From Isoptericola peretonis (GTDB lineage: Bacteria > Actinomycetota > Actinomycetes > Actinomycetales > Cellulomonadaceae), in the NCBI GenBank assembly GCA_023241745.1, contig JALQCY010000003.1, positions 248,001 to 312,000 on the forward strand: 64,000 nt of DNA, read 5' to 3'. The notes beneath the pieces are model-generated. The model saw only the letters and a list, made by a program, of their open reading frames with translations. It was not told the DNA's origin and ran no database searches. The stretch's first letter is position 1. Each line of letters begins with the position of its first letter. This document shows, piece by piece, positions 43,392 through 50,945 of the stretch. The translations under genes and the position numbers were made by a program.

Positions 43392-44009
43392 ATGGCCGCG
43401 GCAACCCCCTCGAACCCGCCACCGCTCCTCGCCGATCCGCCGCCCGGCTCCGGCACCCGGGCCCGGATCCGGCACGCGGCTGCCCGGCTGTTCGCCCGCC
43501 GGGGCTACGCCGGCACCGGGCTCAAGCAGGTGGCCACCGACGCGTCGGCGCCGTTCGGCTCGATCTACCACTTCTTCCCCGGTGGCAAGGACGCACTGGC
43601 CGAGGACATGATCCGCACCACCGGGCCGCAGTTCATGGCCTTGGTGCTGGGCCTGCTCGAGGAACGCGACGACCCGGTCGACGCCGTCGTGCACGCCTTC
43701 GACTCCGCGGCCCGCGACCTCGTGGCGAGCGGCTATGCCGACGGTTGCCCCGTCGCCACGATGGCCCTCGACGTCGTCGACACGAACGAGACGCTGCGCG
43801 GCGCGGCCGCCGATGTCTTCGCCGAGTGGATCGACGGCGGCACGGCGTGGTTCTCCCGGCACGTCTCGCCCGACCGTGCCCGGGACCTCGCGTCCGCCAT
43901 GGTGATGCTCGTCGAGGGCGCCTTCCTGCTCGGCCGCACCTCCCGCGACCCGGAACCCCTGCGCGCCGCGGGGCGCAGCATGGCCACCCTGCTCGCTGCG
44001 GCCCGCTGA
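43392..44009 (+). CDS. TetR/AcrR-family repressor (LmrA/YxaF-like)
   Basis: A 205-residue TetR repressor with N-terminal HTH (RIRHAAARLFARRGYAGTG and ASAPFGSIYHFFPGGKDAL). The C-terminal part, with ASGYADGCPVATMALD, matches the LmrA/YxaF-like subgroup where this C-P-V-A segment lies near the ligand pocket. TAGGCT followed by six bases precedes the ATG, a leaderless start. It probably represses the divergent hydrolase and itself. Confidence 0.9.
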   Translation: MAAATPSNPPPLLADPPPGSGTRARIRHAAARLFARRGYAGTGLKQVATDASAPFGSIYHFFPGGKDALAEDMIRTTGPQFMALVLGLLEERDDPVDAVVHAFDSAARDLVASGYADGCPVATMALDVVDTNETLRGAAADVFAEWIDGGTAWFSRHVSPDRARDLASAMVMLVEGAFLLGRTSRDPEPLRAAGRSMATLLAAAR

Positions 44010-44120
44010 CCTTTCGACGTCGGTCGAAAGCCTCGTGCGGCGGCACCGCGCGCCGGAGGCTGGGGACACGCCGCGGGCAGCCGCCCGACGACGACCACCC
44101 CGATCCACGAAGGAGCCTCC

Positions 44121-44498
44121 ATGGCCGCCGTCGTCACCGCCGACACGATCCGCATCCCCGGCTCGCGCACCCTGCGCTTCGAGGGCCGCCACCACGGCTC
44201 GGGCGTGTCGTTCTTCCTCGTCACCAACGACCCGGGCCAGGGCCCTGGCCTGCACCGTCACCCCTACACGGAGACGTGGTCGGTGCTCGAGGGCGAGGCC
44301 ACCATCCGCATCGGCGCCGAGACCGTCGTCGCCCGCGCCGGCGACACCGCCGTCGTCGGGCCCGACGTCTGGCACGGGTTCACCAACACCGGCACCGGCG
44401 TGCTGCGCATGATGTGCATCCACGCCTCCGCCACGATGATCCAGCAGAACCTGCAGGACGAGACCGAGACCGCCCACGAGACCCAGGAGAACCGCTGA
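44121..44498 (+). CDS. Cupin-domain protein
   Basis: A 125-residue single-domain cupin. Motif 1 is GPGLHRHPYTETWSVLEGEA with two His and a Glu, and motif 2 is GDTAVVGPDVWHGFTNTG with the last metal-ligand His. The metal-binding set is complete. The catalytic role is unknown; many such cupins are sugar-binding or dioxygenase-like. The stop overlaps the next ATG (TGATG), coupling it to the DUF4287 protein. Confidence 0.88.
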   Translation: MAAVVTADTIRIPGSRTLRFEGRHHGSGVSFFLVTNDPGQGPGLHRHPYTETWSVLEGEATIRIGAETVVARAGDTAVVGPDVWHGFTNTGTGVLRMMCIHASATMIQQNLQDETETAHETQENR

Positions 44499-44791
44499 TG
44501 TCCTTCCAGGCGTACCTCGACAACGTCGAGACGAAGACCGGCCTCACCCCGCGTCAGCTCGTGGAGGCGGCGGCCGAGCAGGGCTTCGGCCCCGACAGCA
44601 AGACGACGCCCGTGGTGGCGTGGCTCAAGGAGACGTACGGGATCGGTCACGGCCACGCCCAGGCCGTCGCGCACGTCGTCGTCAAGGGCGACCGGATCAG
44701 CACCAAGCACGTCGGCTCCGCCGGCGCCCACCGCGACGCGAGCGACCGGCTGTGGCTCGACGGCAAGGACTCCCGCCCGGCCGACTGGTGA
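44498..44791 (+). CDS. DUF4287 protein
   Basis: A 97-residue protein matching DUF4287: SFQAYLDNVETKTGLTPRQLV at the start and TPVVAWLKETYGIGHGHAQAVAHVV in the middle. It is helical, with no signal peptide. Its function is unknown. It is translationally coupled to the cupin gene. Confidence 0.85.
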   Translation: MSFQAYLDNVETKTGLTPRQLVEAAAEQGFGPDSKTTPVVAWLKETYGIGHGHAQAVAHVVVKGDRISTKHVGSAGAHRDASDRLWLDGKDSRPADW

Positions 44792-44811
44792 CCGGACGGC
44801 CGGGCGGCGGC

Positions 44812-45132
44812 TCAGTCGCCCGGCCACTCCCCCGTCCACCGCTCGAACGCGCGCGCCCCGCCCCGGTCGATGGCCGCCTTGACCACGGAGAAGATCGCGC
44901 CCTGCAGCAGGGACGCGAGCAGGATCTCCCGCATGCGGTACTCCGACTGCAGGGGCGTGGGCGCGTCGTGAGGGTGGCCCGGCGCCACGCGCTTGTAGAC
45001 CTGCTTGAAGACCTGCCCCGCCACGATCCCGCCGACGATCGAGCTCACGATCCCCACCGGGCGGTACAGGATCTTGGCGGCCTTGCCCCCGTCGGACTTC
45101 TCCGTGCGGGCGGCGTCGATGTCCTCGCTCAT
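44812..45132 (-). CDS. DUF4235 small membrane protein
   Basis: A 106-residue protein with DUF4235 pattern: KILYRPVGIVSSIVGGIVAGQVFKQVYKRV (in outline) gives one long helix, and EILLASLLQGAIFSVVKAAIDRGGARAFERWTG ends the domain. It has one or two short membrane segments. TAGCGT followed by six bases precedes the ATG at 45132, a leaderless start. Function unknown. It is divergent from the VanY-type peptidase gene. Confidence 0.85.
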   Translation of the reverse strand: MSEDIDAARTEKSDGGKAAKILYRPVGIVSSIVGGIVAGQVFKQVYKRVAPGHPHDAPTPLQSEYRMREILLASLLQGAIFSVVKAAIDRGGARAFERWTGEWPGD

Positions 45133-45187
45133 GTCTCGACGCTAGGCCGGACGTCACGTCCCCGCACTACCTCGCCGTGATCGTTTC

Positions 45188-45217
45188 GTGACTTTCTGCC
45201 GGTCGGTGCGGTACGTT
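45188..45217 (+). promoter_or_regulatory. Promoter of the VanY-type peptidase gene
   Basis: GTGACT (45188-45193) and TACGTT (45212-45217) are 18 bases apart. Transcription from about 45224 would give a leader of roughly 108 bases that contains the short ORF at 45255. The call is by sequence match only. Confidence 0.45.
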
Positions 45218-45254
45218 CTGCCCGGCCGGTGGTTCAGGCAGCAAGAGAGGTCGC

Positions 45255-45335
45255 ATGACATCCCACGTTCTCCGGGGCACCACGCAGCACGGCGCCCCCT
45301 GCTCGCCCCGCGTCCACGGGCGGGTGCCGCGATGA
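45255..45335 (+). CDS. Possible 26-codon leader ORF coupled to the peptidase gene
   Basis: An ATG at 45255 follows GAGAGG by four bases and opens a 26-codon frame whose stop TGA overlaps the peptidase ATG at 45332 (ATGA). The peptide starts MTSHVLRGTTQHGAPC. The main gene has only a weak ribosome site, so coupling through this ORF is plausible. There is no homology evidence that the peptide itself has a function. Confidence 0.4.
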   Translation: MTSHVLRGTTQHGAPCSPRVHGRVPR

Positions 45336-46510
45336 CGCACACGCACCCCGGGACGTCGTCGGCCGAACCCGTCCGCACCTACCCGAGCCGTCGGGACCCC
45401 GGCCGCGGGGGCCGCAGCCGCCCCGTCGCCGCCGCAGGGCGTACCACCCCGGAGCTCGTGCGCGCCGCCGCGCCCGCCGGGCCGTCCCTCCGTGCCGAGC
45501 AGGTCCGGGCCTCCGTGCCGGCCCTCCCCGTCGAGCCGGCCCGCGCCGCGGAGCACGCCCACGTCTTCGCCCCGGTGCGCGCCGCCGAACCGTCCCGCAC
45601 CGTGTCCGCCATGGCCGCCATGGCCGCCAGGTCCGAGCGGTCCGCCGTCGCGGCGACCGGGTCGAAGCGCCCCCCGGAGCACGGGGGGTCGCGGGGCTCC
45701 GCCACCCGCAAGCCCGCGCGCAAGGGCCGCGCGCCGAGCCGCTGGGCCGGCATCGGCGTCGGGCTGACCGTCGCCGTCGCGACCACGACGACCCTCACCG
45801 CCGTCGCGCCCCAGGCCGCCGCGCCCGAGGCCGCCGACCGCCCCACGACGGGCGCCCTCGACGCCATCACCGCCGCCGCGTCCGCCGCGGTCGACGACCG
45901 GGACGGCACGGCGTCGCGCAGCGGGGCCCGTGGGGCCGCCGCCAAGACCGCCGCGCAGGTCGCGACCGTGAAGTCGGCCGCCGGCGGCGCGCAGGTCACC
46001 GTCTCCGACAAGGCGAAGCTGTCGGTCGAGAAGCTGGACTCGGGCCAGATCGAGGCGCCCCCGCCCGTCCTGCCGGGATGCGACGGCGAGGCCTCTGGCA
46101 CCGGCAGCAACGGCGCGATCCCGTCGAGCGACATGTGCACCCTCTGGGACGGGCGTACGCAGATCCGCGCGGATGCCGCCGTCGCCCTCGCCGAGCTCAA
46201 CGAGGCGTACACCGCCGCGTGGGGCGAGCCGATGTGCATCACCGACGGCTTCCGCAGCTACTCCCAGCAGGTCGCGACGAAGGCCGCCAAGGGCTACCTC
46301 GCGGCCGCCCCGGGCACGTCCAACCACGGCTGGGGCCTCGCCGTCGACATCTGCCCCGAGACGTACGCGGGCGCGCGGTGGGACTGGCTCGCCGCGAACG
46401 CCCCCGCCTACGGGTGGGACAACCCGGACTGGGCCCGCCCCGGCGGGTCGAAGTACGAGCCGTGGCACTGGGAGTGGACGGCCGCCGTCGCGGAGATGGG
46501 CGGCCGCTGA
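45332..46510 (+). CDS. VanY-type D-alanyl-D-alanine carboxypeptidase-like protein
   Basis: A 392-residue envelope protein. A long Ala/Pro/Arg-rich N-terminal region (1-135) precedes one helix (about 138-158, WAGIGVGLTVAVATTTTLTAV), which gives an inside-to-outside membrane anchor. A linker follows, then a peptidase M15-like domain (about 260-392) with zinc-site residues His332 and Asp339 in SNHGWGLAVD and His379 in EPWHW. The fold trims D-Ala-D-Ala stem peptides of peptidoglycan. The extensive cytoplasmic N-terminal tail is unusual for the family and has no recognisable domain. Confidence 0.87.
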   Translation: MTHTHPGTSSAEPVRTYPSRRDPGRGGRSRPVAAAGRTTPELVRAAAPAGPSLRAEQVRASVPALPVEPARAAEHAHVFAPVRAAEPSRTVSAMAAMAARSERSAVAATGSKRPPEHGGSRGSATRKPARKGRAPSRWAGIGVGLTVAVATTTTLTAVAPQAAAPEAADRPTTGALDAITAAASAAVDDRDGTASRSGARGAAAKTAAQVATVKSAAGGAQVTVSDKAKLSVEKLDSGQIEAPPPVLPGCDGEASGTGSNGAIPSSDMCTLWDGRTQIRADAAVALAELNEAYTAAWGEPMCITDGFRSYSQQVATKAAKGYLAAAPGTSNHGWGLAVDICPETYAGARWDWLAANAPAYGWDNPDWARPGGSKYEPWHWEWTAAVAEMGGR

Positions 46511-46540
46511 CCCCACGCGGCGGCCCGCACCCGGACGCCG

Positions 46541-47338
46541 CTACGCCGGCACGTCGAGCGGGTACCGCCGCCGCAGCACGACCCGCTGCGCCAGCGTCCA
46601 CGCGACGGTGACCAGCAGGTAGAGGCCCGCGGCGAGCGGCACGAAGCACGCGACCACGGCGGTCACGAACTGCAGGGCGCCGAGCGCGCGCTGAACACCC
46701 GGGCCGGCGAGCGGACCCGCCTGCGCGGACGCGCCGGGCGCGGTGAGCACGGAAGGCGCGGCGGGCGCGGCCAGCGGGCCGCCCGGGAGGGACGCACGGC
46801 GGGTCAGCTCGCCGACGAGGGCGATCGCGAGCACGAGCGCGCCGAGCACGGCGAACGTCGGCAGGCCGGCGCCACCTCCGGCCAGCGCGCCGACGAGGCT
46901 CGACCCGAGCGGAACCCCGAACAGGGCGTGACCCAGCAGCGCGTTCGCGTGACCGGCGATCTGGGCGTGCACGAACAGCGCGTAGATGACGCCGACGACC
47001 GGCGCCTGCACCAGCATCGGCAGGCAGCCGGCCAAGGGCGTGGTGCCCTCGTCGGCATAGAGCCGCATCGTCGCGCGCTGCAGCGCCTCGGGGTCCTTGC
47101 GGTGGCGCCGCTGCAGCTCGGCGAGACGGGGCGCGAGCCGCGCACGGGTGCGCTCGGCCCGGGCCTGGGAGACCCCGACGGGGATCAGCGCCGCACGCAC
47201 CGCGAGGGTGACGACGACGACGGCCGCGGCCGCGGCAGCGACGCCGAGGGCGGGCTCGAGCAGGTGGGACAGGCCCATCAGGGCGCGGTAGGCCGTGCCG
47301 AGCACGGCGGCGAGGGGCGGGAGGGCAAACGGGTCCAT
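46541..47338 (-). CDS. YidC/Oxa1-type membrane insertase, second copy type
   Basis: A 265-residue short YidC. It has the 60-kDa inner-membrane-protein core with about five helices: AVVVVTLAVRAALIPVGVSQARA, then the cytoplasmic RLAELQRRHRKDPEALQRATMRLYADEG hairpin, CLPMLVQAPVVGVIYALF, and two C-terminal helices. The essential positive residue in the first core helix (R of LAVRAALIP) is present. It is not next to rpmH/rnpA, so it is probably a paralogue of the housekeeping insertase. It is followed upstream by the DUF6412-type gene on the same strand. Confidence 0.87.
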   Translation of the reverse strand: MDPFALPPLAAVLGTAYRALMGLSHLLEPALGVAAAAAAVVVVTLAVRAALIPVGVSQARAERTRARLAPRLAELQRRHRKDPEALQRATMRLYADEGTTPLAGCLPMLVQAPVVGVIYALFVHAQIAGHANALLGHALFGVPLGSSLVGALAGGGAGLPTFAVLGALVLAIALVGELTRRASLPGGPLAAPAAPSVLTAPGASAQAGPLAGPGVQRALGALQFVTAVVACFVPLAAGLYLLVTVAWTLAQRVVLRRRYPLDVPA

Positions 47339-47485
47339 GGTGGTGTCCTCGGTCGAACGGGCGGGTACGCGTTCGCCGATCACCCCGCGGACGAGGCAGG
47401 GCACGCTGCGCGCGGGCGCGCGCGGCGCGGGACGGTCCGGTCGGACGTGGTCAGGTCCGGACGGTCGGGGCTCGACCCGGGGCGA

Positions 47486-47773
47486 TCAGCCGGTGAGGAC
47501 GCCGGGGGCCCGGGGCCGCGCACGGCCCGGGGCGTCGGGATCGCTCTGGGCGACGAGCGGGGGGACGTCGACGTCGTGCCGCGCACGGTGCGCGGCCGTC
47601 GGGGCCACCCCCAGCGCGGCCGCCGTCGACGCGCGGGCGACGACGCTCAGCGCCATCGCCGCCAGCGTCGTGGCGCCGAGGAGGACGAGCACGGTGGCGA
47701 GCGACTGCGCGCCCAGCACGAGGGCGAGCGACGACGCGGCGTCGCGCGCCGACGCGAGCAGGACCTCGCTCAT
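47486..47773 (-). CDS. DUF6412-like small membrane protein
   Basis: A 95-residue protein with one N-terminal membrane helix region (about 12-50) and a soluble end with VAQSDPDAPGRARPRAPG, the tail I associate with DUF6412 proteins encoded beside YidC paralogues. GACAGGAGG precedes the ATG at 47773. It lies 147 bases upstream of yidC on the same strand, so the two are probably a small operon. Function unknown. Confidence 0.7.
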   Translation of the reverse strand: MSEVLLASARDAASSLALVLGAQSLATVLVLLGATTLAAMALSVVARASTAAALGVAPTAAHRARHDVDVPPLVAQSDPDAPGRARPRAPGVLTG

Positions 47774-47849
47774 GCCGCCTCCTGTCGTCGCTCCGGTCCA
47801 CGCCTGGACCTGCGCCACCACCCTACTGCGGCGCGCGTGACGACCGCTG

Positions 47850-49019
47850 TCAGTCCGTCACCGCGAGCGCCCGGTCGAGGTCGTCGACCTGGGTGCGCGC
47901 GCCCTCGAGCCCCACCGACAGCCGGACGAGACCCGGCGGGATGCCGTCGGCCGCCAGGCGTGCGGCGTTGCCGGCCCGGACCGGGGAGCTCACGAGGCTC
48001 TCGTAGCCGCCCCAGCTGACCCCGATCCGGAACACCCGCAGGGCGTCGACGAACCCGGACACCGCCTCGAAGGAGCCGTCCCTGAGCTCGAGGCTCAGCA
48101 GCCCGGAGAAGCCCGTGAGCTGTGCGCGGACGAGGTCGTCGTCCGGGCCGGGGGCGGCGTACGGGTGGTGCACGGCCGCCACCGCCGGGTGGGCCAGCAG
48201 GTGGTCGATCACCCGCAGCGCGTTCTCCTGGTGCTGCTCCATCCGCACCGGCAGGGTGCGGAGACCGCGCAGCACGAGGGAGGCCTCCATCGCGGACATC
48301 ACGGAGCCGAAGAGCTGGTGGCCCCGGTAGAAGATCTCCCGGACCAGCTCCGCCGAGCCGATCACCGCGCCGCCGGTGACGTCGCTGTGGCCGCCCACGT
48401 ACTTGGTGAGCGAGTGGATCACGAGGTCCACGCCCAGCTCCAGCGGCTTCTGGAACAGGGGCGTCGACCACGTGTTGTCGATCGCGGTGAGGACCCCGCG
48501 CCGGCGCGTGACCGCGGTGAGCGCCCGCAGGTCGACGAGACGCATGAGCATCGTGCCGGGACTCTCCACGTACACGAGCGCCGTGTTCTCGCGCAGGTGC
48601 TCCTCGACGTCGGCGCCCGGGTCGGTCAGGACGGTGTGCTCGACGCCGAACCGCTCCAGGTGCCGCGCCAGCTCGAGCGTGGGGCCGTAGACGTTGTTGA
48701 CGAAGAGCACGTGGTCGCCCGCGCGCAGCAGGCCCCCGAGGACGGCGCCGATCGCCCCCATGCCGGAGCCGAAGCACTTGGCGGCCTCGCCGCGCTCCAG
48801 CGAGGCCAGCTGACGCTCCAGGAAGGCGACCGTCGGGTTGGTGCCGCGGCTGTAGACGAAGTTCTCGTGCTCCGCGGCCTGCTGCCGGGCGAACTCGGCG
48901 AACGTCGGCTTCGCGAAGAGGCTCGTCTGGAACACGGGCGGCGCGATCGCGCCCGGTTCGTCGCCCGGTCCGACCCACGGGCCGGCGCAGATCTCCCGGT
49001 CGAGGTCGCTGACCGTCAT
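47850..49019 (-). CDS. Cystathionine gamma-synthase/beta-lyase-like PLP enzyme
   Basis: A 389-residue Cys/Met-metabolism PLP enzyme. The N-terminal YSRGTNPTVAFLERQLASLERG is the family hallmark, the aspartate in AIDNTWSTPLFQKPLELG binds the cofactor pyridine and Lys206 in SLTKYVGGHSD forms the Schiff base. It transfers or cleaves sulphur amino acids. Its ATG overlaps the GH2 stop by four bases (ATGA), so it is translated with a glycosidase, an odd pairing. Control by the LacI regulator at 50946 through the TACAGCGCTGTA site is inferred. Confidence 0.9.
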   Translation of the reverse strand: MTVSDLDREICAGPWVGPGDEPGAIAPPVFQTSLFAKPTFAEFARQQAAEHENFVYSRGTNPTVAFLERQLASLERGEAAKCFGSGMGAIGAVLGGLLRAGDHVLFVNNVYGPTLELARHLERFGVEHTVLTDPGADVEEHLRENTALVYVESPGTMLMRLVDLRALTAVTRRRGVLTAIDNTWSTPLFQKPLELGVDLVIHSLTKYVGGHSDVTGGAVIGSAELVREIFYRGHQLFGSVMSAMEASLVLRGLRTLPVRMEQHQENALRVIDHLLAHPAVAAVHHPYAAPGPDDDLVRAQLTGFSGLLSLELRDGSFEAVSGFVDALRVFRIGVSWGGYESLVSSPVRAGNAARLAADGIPPGLVRLSVGLEGARTQVDDLDRALAVTD

Positions 49020-50890
49020 CGCTGCCCCGTCACCGCTCGCCGGATCTGCTCGACCGGCACCTTGGGCTCTCGGGCAGCGGTGAGCAGGCCGTTCGTCTCC
49101 TGCATCGTGTCGGTGAGCTGCGTCCAGCACGACCCGGCGAGGAAGCGGCTCGCGCGGACGGCGTCGTAGAGCGCGGTGATCCGCGCGACCCAGTCGTCGC
49201 CGTCCTGGGCGGCCGTGTAGCCCCAGCCGTCGGCCCGCACCTCGCCCGGCTGGTAGTTCACCCCGCCGAACTCCGTCAGCATCACCGGCTGACCGGCGTC
49301 GGCCCAGCCGCCGACCAGCTGGCGCCGCCCTGAGGGTGCGATGCCGCCGACCACCCGCTCCCGCGCTGCCGCGTCCGCGTAGCGGCGGCCGAGGACGACA
49401 CCGTCCCCCTCGTAGTCGTGCACGGTGACGATGTCGGTGTTCTGCTGCTCCCAGCCGTCGTTGGAGATCACGGGCCGAGACGGGTCGAGCGCACGCGTGA
49501 GGTCGGTGAGCGCGCGGGAGTAGGCCTGCTGGGCCGGGTCGTCCGCCACGTGCTGGATGCCCCACGACTCGTTGAACGGCACCCAGGTGACGATCGACGG
49601 GTGCGAGACGTCGCGGTCGACGGCCTCCATCCACTCGCGGGTCAGCCGCTGCACGGCGGTCGGGGAGAACTCGTAGGCGCCGGGGGTCTCGGCCCACACG
49701 AGGATCCCGAGCCGGTCCGCCCAGTAGAGGAAGCGCGGGTCCTCGATCTTCTGGTGGACGCGGCACGCGTTGAAGCCGAGCTCTTTGATCAGCTCGGCCT
49801 CGCGGCGCAGGGCGTCGGCCGACGGCGCGGCGAGGTGGCTGTCGGGCCAGTAGCCCTGGTTGAGCACCGACCGCACGTCGTACGGGTACCCGTTGAGCAG
49901 GAAGCTGCCGTCGCCGACGCCGAGGCTGCGCACGCCGAGGTAGGACGAGACGGCGTCGACGGGCGCGCCGTCGGCGTCGTGCAGCGAGACGACGGCGTCC
50001 ACGAGGCGCGGCTTCTCCGGCGACCACGTGAGCTCGTCCTCGGCCTGGCCGTTGCGCTGCCGGGCGATCGGCACGGTGAGGTCCACCGTGGGCGTGCTGC
50101 GGACGGTCGTCACCTCGACGGTGCCGAGGTCCTCGTCACGCTCGTCGAACCGCAGGGCCACCCGCACGCGCGACCCCGGCGCCACCGGACCGCGGAACCG
50201 CACGGTGAGGTCGACGGCGGACGGGCCGGCGGGCAACCAGCGCAGGTGGTCGATGCTGGTGCTCGGCACGGCCTCGAGCCACACGGTCTGCCAGATGCCG
50301 GTGGTCCGGCGGTACCAGATGGCGTGCGCGTCCTCGTGCCAGTCCTGCTTGCCGCGCGGCTGGGTGAGGTCGTGGGGGTCGTCCTCGGCGCGGACGACGA
50401 CCAGGTGCCCGTCGTCCCCGGCATCGTCCGCGACGTGCGCGGTGACGTCGAGCGTGAACGCGGTATGGCCGCCCTCGTGCTCGCCGGCGAGCGCGCCGTC
50501 GATCCACACGGTGGCGCGGTAGTCGACGGCGCCGAAGTGCAGCAGCACCCGCGGGGCGGCCGCGGACCGGCCGGCGGCCGCGAGGTCGGCCGCGCGGATC
50601 GTCCGGGCGTACCAGACGACCGGGTGGAACCCGGGCTCCGCGACCCCGGAGGCCGCGGACTCCGGCGGGAAGGGCACGGTGATCTCCCGTGCCTCGCCCA
50701 GCCCCGCGGACCAGCCGGCGGCGAGGCCCGCGTCCGCGTCGTCGTGGCGGAAGTCCCACGGACCGTCGAGCGTGGCCCACCGCTCGCGCAGCAGCTGCGG
50801 CCGGGGATACGAGCCGTCCTGGCGGCTGGCGAGGGGGAGGCGGTCGAGCGCGGCGCCGGCGTCGGCGGCGGCGTGGGTCGTCGTGGTCAC
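49016..50890 (-). CDS. GH2-family beta-glycosidase
   Basis: A 624-residue intracellular glycoside hydrolase of family 2, of the beta-galactosidase/beta-glucuronidase type. A jelly-roll N-terminal domain (about 15-200) and an immunoglobulin-like domain precede the (beta/alpha)8 barrel. Glu441 in FNESWGIQ is the acid/base and Glu540 in LTEFGGVNY the nucleophile. There is no signal peptide. The GTG at 50890 lies six bases after TATAGT, a leaderless promoter that overlaps the operator. The sugar at the non-reducing end cannot be told from sequence. Confidence 0.92.
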   Translation of the reverse strand: MTTTTHAAADAGAALDRLPLASRQDGSYPRPQLLRERWATLDGPWDFRHDDADAGLAAGWSAGLGEAREITVPFPPESAASGVAEPGFHPVVWYARTIRAADLAAAGRSAAAPRVLLHFGAVDYRATVWIDGALAGEHEGGHTAFTLDVTAHVADDAGDDGHLVVVRAEDDPHDLTQPRGKQDWHEDAHAIWYRRTTGIWQTVWLEAVPSTSIDHLRWLPAGPSAVDLTVRFRGPVAPGSRVRVALRFDERDEDLGTVEVTTVRSTPTVDLTVPIARQRNGQAEDELTWSPEKPRLVDAVVSLHDADGAPVDAVSSYLGVRSLGVGDGSFLLNGYPYDVRSVLNQGYWPDSHLAAPSADALRREAELIKELGFNACRVHQKIEDPRFLYWADRLGILVWAETPGAYEFSPTAVQRLTREWMEAVDRDVSHPSIVTWVPFNESWGIQHVADDPAQQAYSRALTDLTRALDPSRPVISNDGWEQQNTDIVTVHDYEGDGVVLGRRYADAAARERVVGGIAPSGRRQLVGGWADAGQPVMLTEFGGVNYQPGEVRADGWGYTAAQDGDDWVARITALYDAVRASRFLAGSCWTQLTDTMQETNGLLTAAREPKVPVEQIRRAVTGQR

Positions 50891-50896
50891 GGCGCG

Positions 50897-50902
50897 ACTA
50901 TA
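50897..50902 (-). promoter_or_regulatory. -10 of the GH2/PLP-enzyme promoter
   Basis: TATAGT on the minus strand ends six bases before the GTG start of the GH2 gene. It overlaps the operator at 50901-50912 by two bases, so bound repressor would block this promoter. Confidence 0.65.
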
Positions 50903-50912
50903 CAGCGCTGTA
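50901..50912. promoter_or_regulatory. LacI operator, GH2/lacI divergent copy
   Basis: TACAGCGCTGTA is a perfect 12-bp palindrome. It lies 10 bp from the GH2 start and 33 bp from the lacI start. The same 12 bp, with AAT following in both copies (15 bp identical), occurs at 57634-57645 before the binding-protein gene. It probably represses both promoters here. Confidence 0.85.
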
Positions 50913-50945
50913 AATGTGCCCTGCACGAGCGCTACGGTGAACCCC

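Noticed and set aside
45180..45331. Cyclic-di-AMP-type riboswitch before the peptidase
   Set aside because: None of the conserved ydaO motif segments could be recognised; only a promoter and a short ORF are supported.
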